From JAGPUQ01 sp036677085 (GTDB lineage Bacteria > Pseudomonadota > Gammaproteobacteria > Pseudomonadales > Porticoccaceae), in NCBI GenBank assembly GCA_036677085.1, contig JAKFFI010000014.1:15227-79226 (forward strand): DNA of 64,000 nucleotides. Direction: 5' to 3'. Position numbers and translations under genes: made by a program. Of the stretch, positions 36,781 through 45,539 are shown in pieces. Below the pieces are notes generated by a model that worked only from the letters and a program-made list of their open reading frames with translations, searched no databases and was not told the DNA's origin. Position 1 is the stretch's first letter. Each line of letters starts with the position of its first letter.

Positions 36781-37479
36781 GTGGAACGCATCCGGGTGCG
36801 CGCCCTCGGCCTGCGGCACTACGTGCCGGTGTTCGCGGCGATGAAGGCCCGGATCGACAAGGATACGGAGCACTGTCCGGACGAAATCTGGGCGCTGCAA
36901 CATCACCCGGTTTACACCCAGGGCCAGGCCGGCCGTGCCGAACATGTGCTGGCGCCCGGCGATATCCCGGTGGTCGCGGCGGATCGCGGCGGTCAGGTCA
37001 CCTACCATGGCCCCGGTCAGTTGATCTTTTATCCGCTGGTGCAGTTGCGCCGCCGGGGCCTCGATGTGCGCCAGCTGGTGTCCGCGCTGGAGCAGAGCGT
37101 GATCGCCTGGCTGGCCGAGCTGGGGATCGCCGCGGCGACCAGGGCACGCGCGCCGGGCGTCTATGTCGATGATGCCAAGATCGCCTCCCTGGGTCTGCGC
37201 ATCCGCCGCGGTCGCAGCTATCACGGTCTGGCGGTGAATGTGGCGATGGACCTTGCGCCCTTTGCGCGCATCAATCCCTGCGGCTATGCGGGTCTGCGCA
37301 TGACCCAGGTGGCGGATTTGCTGCCGGCCGCGCAAGTCCCCGGACTGGAGGTCGCGCAGCGGGGTCTGCTCGATCAGCTGGCGCGCCGGCTGGGCTACAC
37401 TGGCTGGGATTATCTTGGGGACGAAGGCAGCGGCGGTGACGGTACCGCCGCGCCGGATGGAGCAAGCGATGAGCGATAA
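36781..37479 (+). CDS. lipB: LipB, octanoyltransferase
   Basis: Moves octanoyl from ACP to the lipoyl domains of 2-oxoacid dehydrogenases. The 232-residue product has RGGQVTYHGPGQLIFYPL, the catalytic lysine in AKIASLGLRIRRG and the catalytic cysteine near residue 167 (NPCGYAGLRMTQ). The start is GTG at 36781. The C-terminal 20 residues are a glycine-rich tail not usual in LipB and run into the lipA start. Confidence 0.96.
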   Translation: MERIRVRALGLRHYVPVFAAMKARIDKDTEHCPDEIWALQHHPVYTQGQAGRAEHVLAPGDIPVVAADRGGQVTYHGPGQLIFYPLVQLRRRGLDVRQLVSALEQSVIAWLAELGIAAATRARAPGVYVDDAKIASLGLRIRRGRSYHGLAVNVAMDLAPFARINPCGYAGLRMTQVADLLPAAQVPGLEVAQRGLLDQLARRLGYTGWDYLGDEGSGGDGTAAPDGASDER

Positions 37480-38455
37480 CGACAGCGTCCCGGTGCAGCG
37501 CACGCGCCGGTTGCAGACCGGCGAAAAATTGCGCAGCGCCGCCAAGGTCGAGCGCATCCCCGTCAAGGTGATTGCGACCACCGAATTGCCGCGCAAGCCG
37601 CCCTGGATCCGGGTGCGCGCCGGCGTGGGTCCGGAGGTGCAGCGCATCAAGAACATCCTGCGGGCGCATCGCCTCTCCACCGTGTGCGAGGAAGCCGCCT
37701 GCCCCAATCTGGGCGAATGCTTCGGCGGTGGCACCGCCACCTTCATGATTCTGGGCGACATCTGCACCCGCCGCTGTCCGTTCTGCGATGTGGGGCACGG
37801 CAAGCCCAATCCGCTCGACCCCGAGGAACCCGCCAATCTGGCGCGCGCCATCGCCGAGCTGGGCCTGCGTTACGTGGTGATCACCTCGGTGGACCGCGAC
37901 GACCTGCGCGACGGCGGTGCCGGGCATTTCGCCGCCTGCATCGAGGCCGTACGTCGGCATTCGCCGGGCATCCAGATGGAAATCCTGGTGCCCGATTTCC
38001 GCGGCCGCATGGAACCCGCGCTGGAAGCGCTGTCCGCGACCCCGCCCGATGTGTTCAATCACAATCTGGAGACGGTGCCGACGCTGTATCGGGAAGTTCG
38101 TCCGGGTGCCAACTACGCCTGGTCGCTGCGCCTGCTGCAGGAGTTCGGCCGCCGCCATCCGGGGGTGCCCACCAAGTCGGGGTTGATGGTGGGCCTGGGC
38201 GAGACCCGCGACCAGCTGTTGGCAACCCTCGACGACCTGCGCGCTCACGACGTCGGAATGATCACCATCGGCCAGTATTTGCAGCCCTCGCGCGCGCATC
38301 TGGCGGTGCAGCGTTTTGTGCATCCGGACGAATTCGCGGAGTACCGCGATTACGGCTACCGAATCGGTTTTCGCCATGTGGTCTCGGGGCCGCTGGTGCG
38401 CTCTTCCTATCATGCCGATCGGCAGGCGCTCGGCGCGGAGGTGACCCATGGATAA
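37469..38455 (+). CDS. lipA: LipA, lipoyl synthase
   Basis: Radical-SAM enzyme that inserts two sulfurs into octanoyl groups. The 328-residue product has the auxiliary cluster motif CEEAACPNLGEC near residue 73 and the radical-SAM motif CTRRCPFC. RSSYHADRQ holds the C-terminal serine ligand. ATG at 37469 starts MSDNDSVPVQ, overlapping lipB by 11 bases. Confidence 0.97.
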   Translation: MSDNDSVPVQRTRRLQTGEKLRSAAKVERIPVKVIATTELPRKPPWIRVRAGVGPEVQRIKNILRAHRLSTVCEEAACPNLGECFGGGTATFMILGDICTRRCPFCDVGHGKPNPLDPEEPANLARAIAELGLRYVVITSVDRDDLRDGGAGHFAACIEAVRRHSPGIQMEILVPDFRGRMEPALEALSATPPDVFNHNLETVPTLYREVRPGANYAWSLRLLQEFGRRHPGVPTKSGLMVGLGETRDQLLATLDDLRAHDVGMITIGQYLQPSRAHLAVQRFVHPDEFAEYRDYGYRIGFRHVVSGPLVRSSYHADRQALGAEVTHG

Positions 38456-38744
38456 TCAAACCCGTACCGAAATCGAAGCGGCGGTGTTTCGCCGTCTGCT
38501 GGCGCATCTCGACAGCCGCAAGGATGCCCAGAACATCGATCTGATGAATCTTGCCGGTTTCTGCCGCAACTGCCTATCGAAATGGTACGCGGCGGCGGCC
38601 GCGGAACGCGGCGAAACCGTCGACTACGAGCAGGCGCGCGAACTCGTCTACGGGATGCCCTACAGCGAGTGGAAAGCGAAATACCAGACCGAAGCCACAC
38701 CCGCGCAGCAGGCGCGGTTCGAGGCCGGACAAAAAGACCGCTAG
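38448..38744 (+). CDS. DUF1244 family protein
   Basis: A 98-residue protein matching the DUF1244 family: RLLAHLDSRKDAQNIDLMNLAGFCRNCLSKW in short form, with the conserved cysteine pair GFCRNCLSKW and YGMPYSEWKAKYQ. Function is unknown; the cysteine pair suggests metal or redox. It overlaps lipA by eight bases, so it is translationally coupled to lipoate synthesis, an association worth noting. Confidence 0.92.
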   Translation: MDNQTRTEIEAAVFRRLLAHLDSRKDAQNIDLMNLAGFCRNCLSKWYAAAAAERGETVDYEQARELVYGMPYSEWKAKYQTEATPAQQARFEAGQKDR

Positions 38745-38839
38745 CCGCCTGTCCGGTCAGGCCCTGCGACGCCGGCTCCGGCGGCGCGGTCCCGGCAGCA
38801 GGGCGGTTCCCATACCAAGAGATGTCCAGAGGGGGAAGG

Positions 38840-41287
38840 ATGGCGCATCAACCACTGCAGTTGGCGCAGTTGCCCAATTGCTGTACCGCCGACGAGTTCA
38901 GCTTCACCACCACCGACGACCTGGAGCCGTTGACCGAAATCATCGGCCAGGACCGTGCCATCGCCGCGATCCGCTTCGGTCTCGGCATGGAAAACCAGGG
39001 CTATAACCTGTTCGTGCTGGGCCCGCCCGGGGTCGGCAAGTTCACCGCCATCAGCCAGTATCTCGGCGATGCGGCGCGGCGCGGCCCCATCCCGGGGGAC
39101 TGGTGCTACATCAATAATTTCGTCGACGAGGCCAAGCCGATCCTGCTCGAACTCCCGGCCGGGCGCGGCAGTCTGCTGCGCGACGATATGCAGCATCTGG
39201 TGGACGACCTCAAGAATGCCATTCCCCAGGCGTTCGACAGCGATCAATACAAGGCGCGGGCGCAGCAGATCGAGGCCGAGATGCAGCGCCGTCAGGAACA
39301 GGCATTCGAGCAGGTGCAGGAAGCCGCCGCGCGGGACAACATCAAGGTCTACCAGAACGCCGGCGAGCTGACCCTGGTGCCCATGGTCGAGGGCGAAGAC
39401 CTGGACCCGGAAGCGTTCCAGAAGTTGCCGCAAGAACAGCGCGAGCGTCTGGAGACCGCCGTGCTGGAGGTGCGCAAGCAGTTGCAGGCGGTTTTCCAGC
39501 AGCAGATGCCGGCGCTGCGCAAGGAGGCGCGGGACCGCTTCCGCACCCTCAACCACGAAGTGACGCGCGAGGCGGTGGGGCTTTACATCGAGGGTCTGAG
39601 CCGGCGTTACGCCGACCTGCCCCAGGCGCTGGACTACCTCAGCAGCGTGCAGCAGGACATCGTCGCCAACGCTGAACTGTTTCGGCCGGTGGAAGCACCC
39701 CAGGCGATGCTGATGGCGCAGGACGCGTTGCAGCGCTATCGGGTCAACCTGATTCTGGACAACAGCCACAGCATCGGCCGCCCGGTGGTTTACGAGGAAC
39801 ACCCGAGCTATGCCAACCTGGTGGGACGCATCGAGCACCGCGCCGTCATGGGCGCCCTGCTGACCAATTTCACACTCATCAAGCCGGGCGCCCTGCACCG
39901 CGCCAACGGCGGCTATCTGATCCTGGATGCCCGCAAACTGCTGACCCAGCCGTTCGCCTGGGAGGCGCTCAAGCAGGCGCTCAACAAGAAGGAGCTGCGG
40001 CTGGAATCCCTGGAACACGCGCTCAGCTTTGCCACCACCACTTCCCTCGAACCCCAGGCGATGCCGCTCGACATCAAGATCGTCCTGCTCGGCGACCGCA
40101 ACCTCTACTACCTGCTGCACGCCTACGATCCCGATTTCGCCGAGCTGTTCAAGGTCGCGGCCGATTTCGAGACCGGGCTGGAACGTTCGCCCGCCAACGA
40201 TCTGCTCTATGCGCGCATGATCGCCACCATGGTGCGCAACAAGGGGCTGATGCCGTTTGATCGTTCCGCAGTCGCCGCCACCATCCAGCACAGCATGCGC
40301 CTCGAAGCGGACGCGCTGAAATTGTCCACCCACATGCGCAGCATCGCCGACCTGCTCGCCGAGGCTCATTACTGGGCGGGCCAGGCCGGGCGCTCGCTGG
40401 TCACCGGAGAGGACGTGCGCCATGCGATCAGTACCCAGATCGAGCGTCTGGATCGGGTGCGGGACCGCAGCTACGAGCACATCCAGCGCGGCGCGGTACT
40501 GATCGATACCCAGGGCGCCGTGGTGGGCCAGGTGAACGGCCTCTCGGTGCTGCAAGTCGGCAACTTCAGTTTCGGTCAGCCCGCGCGCATCACCGCAACC
40601 ACCCGGCTAGGCGACGGTCGCGTCATCGACATCGAGCGTGAGACCGAGATGGGCGGCCCCATCCACAGCAAGGGCGTGTTCATCCTGTCGAGCTTCCTGG
40701 GCGCGCGCTATGGCCAGACCCAGCCGCTCGCGCTCACCGCCAGCCTCACCTTCGAACAGTCCTACGGCGGTGTCGAGGGCGACAGCGCGTCGCTGGCGGA
40801 ACTCTGCGCGCTGCTGTCGTCACTGAGCCAGGTGCCCATCCGGCAGTGTTACGCCATGACCGGCTCGGTCAACCAGCTCGGCCGGGTGCAGGTGATCGGT
40901 GGCGTCAGCGAGAAGGTGGAAGGGTTCTTCGACATCTGCAAGGCGCGCGGCCTGAGCGGCGAGCAGGGGGTGCTGATCCCGGCCGCCAATGTGGTCAACC
41001 TGATCCTGCGCCAGGATGTACTGGACGCCATCGAAGCCGGCAGTTTCCGGATTTACGCCGTCGAGGCAGTGGACCAGGCCATCGAAATTCTCACCGGCGT
41101 TGCCGCCGGAGAAGCGGACGCCGATGGCGCCTACCCGCCCGCTAGCATCAACGGCAAAGTGCAAACCCGTTTGCGCGCCTTCGCCGAATTGCGCCGCGAT
41201 TTCGGCCGCAGTGATGGCGAGGAAAAACACACCAGCGCCAGCCGTCCACCCGCGGTTCCCGCGCCGCCGCCGCTACCGGGAAGCTGA
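38840..41287 (+). CDS. LonB-like ATP-dependent protease (AAA plus S16 peptidase)
   Basis: An 815-residue Lon-family protease of the LonB/YcbZ type. Walker A GPPGVGKFT lies near residue 60; a long, charged helical insertion follows (about residues 120-270); the AAA lid and sensor region is around 380-480; the S16 peptidase domain has the catalytic Ser near 648 (EGDSASLAEL) and Lys near 691 (GGVSEKVEGFF). It lacks the LON N-terminal domain. ATG at 38840 has GGGGGAAGG just before it; in-frame codons upstream run through DUF1244. Proteolytic targets are unknown. Confidence 0.93.
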   Translation: MAHQPLQLAQLPNCCTADEFSFTTTDDLEPLTEIIGQDRAIAAIRFGLGMENQGYNLFVLGPPGVGKFTAISQYLGDAARRGPIPGDWCYINNFVDEAKPILLELPAGRGSLLRDDMQHLVDDLKNAIPQAFDSDQYKARAQQIEAEMQRRQEQAFEQVQEAAARDNIKVYQNAGELTLVPMVEGEDLDPEAFQKLPQEQRERLETAVLEVRKQLQAVFQQQMPALRKEARDRFRTLNHEVTREAVGLYIEGLSRRYADLPQALDYLSSVQQDIVANAELFRPVEAPQAMLMAQDALQRYRVNLILDNSHSIGRPVVYEEHPSYANLVGRIEHRAVMGALLTNFTLIKPGALHRANGGYLILDARKLLTQPFAWEALKQALNKKELRLESLEHALSFATTTSLEPQAMPLDIKIVLLGDRNLYYLLHAYDPDFAELFKVAADFETGLERSPANDLLYARMIATMVRNKGLMPFDRSAVAATIQHSMRLEADALKLSTHMRSIADLLAEAHYWAGQAGRSLVTGEDVRHAISTQIERLDRVRDRSYEHIQRGAVLIDTQGAVVGQVNGLSVLQVGNFSFGQPARITATTRLGDGRVIDIERETEMGGPIHSKGVFILSSFLGARYGQTQPLALTASLTFEQSYGGVEGDSASLAELCALLSSLSQVPIRQCYAMTGSVNQLGRVQVIGGVSEKVEGFFDICKARGLSGEQGVLIPAANVVNLILRQDVLDAIEAGSFRIYAVEAVDQAIEILTGVAAGEADADGAYPPASINGKVQTRLRAFAELRRDFGRSDGEEKHTSASRPPAVPAPPPLPGS

Positions 41288-41291
41288 TCGG

Positions 41292-42014
41292 TCATCTGCT
41301 GCCCGCGACCTCGGAGCCTGGTTCCTCGAAACCCGGTTCCTCGAAACCAAGAAACCGCGCGAAGCCCGCCACCGGCTCGCGCGGCATCGCGAGCCGGTTG
41401 GCCGGGTGATCCGGGTCGATACGACCGAGCGCCATGCCGTTGTAGACATAGTATTCGGGGGCGATGCCCAGCACCTCGTGGACCGCCGGGCTCACGTCCT
41501 GCCAGAAGCCCTGGGAACAGGTATGCAGGCCGAACTCCCGCGCCGCCAGCATCACATGGCCCATGAAAATACCCAGATCCCCGAGCTGGCCCGGCAACAA
41601 TGAACGGTGGATGCTGAACATCAGCCCCACGGGCGCGCCGAAAAAATAGAAATTGCGCAACAGTTGCTGCTCGCGCGCCACCTTGTCGCGGCGATCGATG
41701 CCGAGCGCCGCGTAGAGACTCATGCCGCAATCGAAGCGGCGCTGTTTGTAGGGCTGCCGGAAGCCGCCGGGATCGCCCCGCAACGGATTTTCATGGCTGC
41801 CCACCGGGTGCTCCCGGGCCCAGGCCAGGGCGCGTTCGATCAGCCGCTCGCGCACCGCGCCGGTCACCACGTCCACCTGCCAGGGCTGCATGTTGCTGCC
41901 CGAGGGCGCGAGGCGAGCCAGCTCCAGAATGCGCTCGACGGTCTCGCGCGGCACCGGGGTGGGGAGAAAAGCGCGCGCCGACAGGCGACTTTCGATAGCC
42001 TCGATCAGCTCCAT
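41292..42014 (-). CDS. Nitroreductase-family protein
   Basis: An FMN-dependent nitroreductase-fold oxidoreductase of 240 residues: MELIEAIESRLSARAFLP, LARLAPSGSNMQPWQV and GDLGIFMGHVMLAAREFGLHTCSQ are family signatures. Substrate is unknown. The C-terminus has a duplicated GFEEP motif caused by a 15-bp tandem duplication at 41320-41349. ATG at 42014, three bases after rpiA, on the same strand. Confidence 0.92.
   Translation of the reverse strand: MELIEAIESRLSARAFLPTPVPRETVERILELARLAPSGSNMQPWQVDVVTGAVRERLIERALAWAREHPVGSHENPLRGDPGGFRQPYKQRRFDCGMSLYAALGIDRRDKVAREQQLLRNFYFFGAPVGLMFSIHRSLLPGQLGDLGIFMGHVMLAAREFGLHTCSQGFWQDVSPAVHEVLGIAPEYYVYNGMALGRIDPDHPANRLAMPREPVAGFARFLGFEEPGFEEPGSEVAGSR
41320..41349. 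repeat. Two-copy 15-bp tandem repeat at the nitroreductase 3' end
   Basis: GGTTCCTCGAAACC(C/A) occurs twice in tandem at 41320-41334 and 41335-41349, differing only in the last base. In frame it repeats G-F-E-E-P in the last residues of the protein. Confidence 0.9.
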
Positions 42015-42017
42015 GGG

Positions 42018-42695
42018 TCAGCGCGCCCGGATGTTTTCGACGCCGCTGGAACCTGCCAGCAGCAGCACATCGGCGGGGCGCAGCGCGAACAGACCGTTGG
42101 TCACCACGCCCGCGATATTGTTCAGGCGCTCTTCCAGGGAGCGTGCCGGCGCGATCGGATAAAAATCGTGGGCATCGATGATGTAGTTGCCGTTGTCCGT
42201 CACCAAGCCCTGGCGCCACTCCGGGTTGGCGCCCAGGGCGCGCAGTTGCCGGCCCACATGGCTGCGCGCCATGGGGATCACCTCCACCGGCAGCGGAAAC
42301 CGGCCCAGGTGATCGACCTGCTTGGAGGCGTCGGCGATGCAGACGAATTCCCGTGCCACCGCCGCCACGATCTTCTCCCGCGTCAGGGCGCCGCCGCCGC
42401 CCTTGATCATCTCCAGCGCCGGATTGATCTCATCGGCGCCGTCCACATAGACCGCCACTTCGGCAACACTGTTGAGATCCCACACGGGAATCCGGAGCTC
42501 GCGCAGCCGCGCCGCCGAGGCTTCGGAGCTGGCCACAGTGGCGGCAATGCGACCCCGGTGGGGCGCCAGCAGCGCGATGAAATGATTCACCGTGGAGCCA
42601 GTGCCGATGCCGATCACTTCGTCGTTGCCGATCTTGGCAAGACAGTAGTCGAGCGCGGCCTGTGCCGCCGCCCGTTTGAGTTTGTCCTGGCTCAT
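42018..42695 (-). CDS. rpiA: RpiA, ribose-5-phosphate isomerase A
   Basis: Interconverts ribose-5-P and ribulose-5-P in the pentose phosphate pathway. The 225-residue product has GIGTGSTVNHFI, YVDGADEIN and KGGGGALTREKIVA, the active-site segments. The ATG at 42695 starts MSQDKLKRAAA; another at 42704 would add three residues. A minus-strand TATAAT (42723-42728) lies close upstream. Confidence 0.96.
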   Translation of the reverse strand: MSQDKLKRAAAQAALDYCLAKIGNDEVIGIGTGSTVNHFIALLAPHRGRIAATVASSEASAARLRELRIPVWDLNSVAEVAVYVDGADEINPALEMIKGGGGALTREKIVAAVAREFVCIADASKQVDHLGRFPLPVEVIPMARSHVGRQLRALGANPEWRQGLVTDNGNYIIDAHDFYPIAPARSLEERLNNIAGVVTNGLFALRPADVLLLAGSSGVENIRAR

Positions 42696-42722
42696 CGCAC
42701 ACATCCGCCGGGTGGAGTCGGG

Positions 42723-42728
42723 ATTATA
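42723..42728 (-). promoter_or_regulatory. -10 box for rpiA
   Basis: TATAAT on the minus strand, 28 bases before the preferred ATG. No good -35 is seen. Confidence 0.45.
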
Positions 42729-42804
42729 AGCCAGGGTCCCTGCGCCACGGTCGGCACGACTTCCCCCGATCGGGCTTCATTCGTTCGCCGCGCTCGGGAG
42801 CCGG

Positions 42805-44268
42805 TTACAACCCCAACTCGGGCCAGAGCGCGTCGATGCGCGCTTTCACCGCGGCATCCATACCGATCGGCCGGCCCCATTCCCGCGTGGTTTCGCCCGG
42901 CCACTTATGGGTGGCGTCGAAACCGACTTTCGAGCCCAGACCGGAGACGGGCGAGGCAAAATCCAGATAATCGATGGGCGTGTTTTCCACCAGCACCAGG
43001 TCGCGCACCGGATCCATGCGCGTGGTCATGGCCCAGATCACGTCGCGCCAGTCGCGGGCGTTGACGTCGTCGTCGGTGACCACCACGAACTTGGTGTACA
43101 TGAACTGGCGCAGGAAGGACCACACGCCGAACATCACCCGTTTGGCGTGACCGGGATACTGTTTCTTCATGGTCACCACCGCGAAACGGTAGGAGCAGCC
43201 CTCCGGCGGCAGATAAAAATCCACGATTTCCGGAAACTGTTTTTTCAGCACCGGCACGAATACTTCGTTGAGCGCCACGCCGAGGATCGCCGGTTCGTCC
43301 GGAGGCCGGCCGGTGTAGGTGCTGTGATAGATGGGATGGGTGCGGTGGGTGATGCGGTCGATGGTGAATACCGGAAAGCGCTCGACCTCGTTGTAGTAGC
43401 CGGTGTGATCGCCGAACGGACCTTCGTCGGCTTCGTCGCCGGGATGGATATGGCCTTCGAGGATGATCTCGGCGCGCGCCGGCACCTGCAGATCGTTGCC
43501 GAGGCTGGCGACCACCTCGGTGCGTTCGCCGCGCAGCAACCCGGCGAAGGCGTACTCGGACAGGCTGTCCGGCACCGGCGTCACCGCGCCCAGGATGGTG
43601 GCGGGATCCGCGCCCAGGGCCACCGATACCGGAAACGGCACCCCGGGATGGGCGGCCTGCCAGTCGCGGTAGTCGAGCGCCCCGCCACGGTGGGCCAGCC
43701 AGCGCATGATGACGCGGTTGCGGCCGATCACCTGCATCCGGTAAATGCCGAGATTCTGGCGCTCCTTGCCCGGCCCCCGCGTGATCACCAGCGGCCAGGT
43801 GATGAGCGGGCCGGCGTCGCCCGGCCAGCAGGTCTGCACCGGCCAGTGCGCCAGATCCACCGCGGTGCCTTCGAGCACGACTTCCTGGCAGGGCGCGGTC
43901 TTGACGATCTTCACCGGCATGTTCAGCACCGGCCGGAACTGCTCGCGCTTGGCCCACAGGTCGCGCAGTCCCCTGGGGGGCTCCGGCTCCTTCAGAAAGG
44001 CCAGCAATTCGCCCACCTCCCGCAGATGCGCGATGCCTTCCCCGCCCATGGCGAGGGCCACGCGCTCGGTGGTGCCGAACAGATTGCCGAGCACAGGGAC
44101 GGCAAAGCCGGTGGGACGCTCGAACAGCAGCGCGGGTCCGCCGGCCTTCAGGGTACGGTCGCAGATTTCGGTGATGTCGAGCGCGGGACTGACCGGCGTG
44201 GCGATGCGTTTGAGCTCGCCGCGCGCTTCCAGAAACTGAATGAAATCGCGCAGATCGCGATAGGCCAT
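42805..44268 (-). CDS. ubiD: UbiD, 4-hydroxy-3-polyprenylbenzoate decarboxylase
   Basis: Prenyl-FMN-dependent decarboxylase of ubiquinone synthesis. The 487-residue product has the N-terminal MAYRDLRDFIQFLEARGELKRI, the prFMN-binding region and EVERFPVFTIDRITHR followed by YHSTYTGRPPDEPA, highly conserved in UbiD. The frame is open upstream to 44400, but the family start is the ATG at 44268. It stands 100 bases before rpiA on the same strand. Confidence 0.96.
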   Translation of the reverse strand: MAYRDLRDFIQFLEARGELKRIATPVSPALDITEICDRTLKAGGPALLFERPTGFAVPVLGNLFGTTERVALAMGGEGIAHLREVGELLAFLKEPEPPRGLRDLWAKREQFRPVLNMPVKIVKTAPCQEVVLEGTAVDLAHWPVQTCWPGDAGPLITWPLVITRGPGKERQNLGIYRMQVIGRNRVIMRWLAHRGGALDYRDWQAAHPGVPFPVSVALGADPATILGAVTPVPDSLSEYAFAGLLRGERTEVVASLGNDLQVPARAEIILEGHIHPGDEADEGPFGDHTGYYNEVERFPVFTIDRITHRTHPIYHSTYTGRPPDEPAILGVALNEVFVPVLKKQFPEIVDFYLPPEGCSYRFAVVTMKKQYPGHAKRVMFGVWSFLRQFMYTKFVVVTDDDVNARDWRDVIWAMTTRMDPVRDLVLVENTPIDYLDFASPVSGLGSKVGFDATHKWPGETTREWGRPIGMDAAVKARIDALWPELGL

Positions 44269-44414
44269 GGGAGCATCAGGCGTGTTGCCGGGGGAGCGCG
44301 AGTGTTGCGGTAACGCCATTTCAATGCAAGGCGCCCAAGGCCGGAGTCGGGCCGGTTGTCGCGCGCGCCGTGCGCCGCTATGGTGAAGTCCTTGGTACAT
44401 CGACGGAGGTCACC

Positions 44415-45365
44415 ATGGAAACCTTGCAACTGGGCAACAGCAATCTGCGCGTGGGCCGTCTCGGCCTGGGCTGCATGGGCATGTCGGAGTTCTACGGACC
44501 GGCGGACGAAGCCGAATCGATTCGCACCCTGCACAGCGCGCTGGATCTGGGCGTGAATTTTTTCGATACCGCCGACATGTACGGCAGCGGCCACAACGAA
44601 ACCCTGATCGGCCGCGCGTTCAAGGGCAAATGGAGCCAGCTGGTGCTGGCCACCAAGTTCGGTTTCCTGCGCGATGCCAAGGGCGGTTTCGCCGGGCTCG
44701 ATTGCAGCCCGGCGCACATCAAGGAGGCGTGCGATGCCAGCCTGAAACGCCTCGGGATCGAGACCATCGATCTCTACTATGCCCACCGGGTCGATCCCCA
44801 GGTGCCCATCGAGGACACCGTGGGCGCCATGGCCGATCTGGTCGCCGCGGGCAAGGTGCGCTACCTGGGCCTGAGCGAGGCGGATGCGGACCAACTGCGC
44901 CGCGCCCAAAAAACTCACCCGATCACCGCATTGCAGACCGAGTATTCGCTCTGGAGTCGCGATCCCGAGGGCGCCATCCTCGATACCTGCCGCGAACTCA
45001 AGATCGCCTTTGTCGCCTACAGCCCGCTGGGGCGGGGCTTTCTCACCGGCGCCATCCCCTCACGCGAGGCCCTGGATCCCGGCGATTACCGACTTCACTC
45101 GCCCCGCTTTCAGCCGGAAGCGCTGGAGCAGAACAAGGCCTTCATCGCGCTGGTGGAGCGGATCGCACAGGAGAAGGAAATCACGCCGGCGCAGGTCGCA
45201 CTCGCCTGGGTGCTCCATCAGGACGCGAATATCTTTCCCATTCCGGGCACCCGCAAGCTGTCGCGGCTGAAAGAGAATCTGGCGGCATTGGCGGTGCGGT
45301 TCAGTGCGGCAGAGCTCGCGGAGATTCGCAGTCAATTGCCCACGGCGGTCGGTGGGCGGTACTGA
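44415..45365 (+). CDS. Aldo/keto reductase
   Basis: A 316-residue NADPH-dependent aldo/keto reductase of the YajO/AKR13-like group: LGLGCMGMSEFYGP, the catalytic DTADMYGSGHNE (Asp and Tyr), KFGF lysine, YYAHRVD histidine and the C-terminal NADP-binding PGTRKLSRLKENL. Substrate unknown. CGGAGG seven bases before the ATG at 44415 fixes the start. Divergent from ubiD across about 146 bases. Confidence 0.92.
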   Translation: METLQLGNSNLRVGRLGLGCMGMSEFYGPADEAESIRTLHSALDLGVNFFDTADMYGSGHNETLIGRAFKGKWSQLVLATKFGFLRDAKGGFAGLDCSPAHIKEACDASLKRLGIETIDLYYAHRVDPQVPIEDTVGAMADLVAAGKVRYLGLSEADADQLRRAQKTHPITALQTEYSLWSRDPEGAILDTCRELKIAFVAYSPLGRGFLTGAIPSREALDPGDYRLHSPRFQPEALEQNKAFIALVERIAQEKEITPAQVALAWVLHQDANIFPIPGTRKLSRLKENLAALAVRFSAAELAEIRSQLPTAVGGRY

Positions 45366-45367
45366 CG

Positions 45368-45409
45368 TTGGTGGTGGGAAATTTGTGGTGAGAAGTTTGT
45401 GGTGACGGG
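45368..45409. repeat. Three degenerate 14-bp tandem repeats
   Basis: Units start at 45368, 45382 and 45396; the second and third share TTTGTGGTGA exactly and the first differs by a few bases. It is directly after the aldo/keto reductase stop, in the 174-base gap before the TauE/SafE gene. No function is apparent. The rest of that gap has no gene; TACACT at 45506-45511 may be a -10. Confidence 0.7.
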
Positions 45410-45539
45410 TTGGGCCGGCGCTGCTTGCTGGCCGCGACTCGCTCGCTGACCGGACGCAGCGCCGCCTCCATCACGGCCGATCAAACCGGGTCGGACCGCT
45501 TGGTTTACACTCGCCCGCCAGATCCGCACCCGGGATTGC

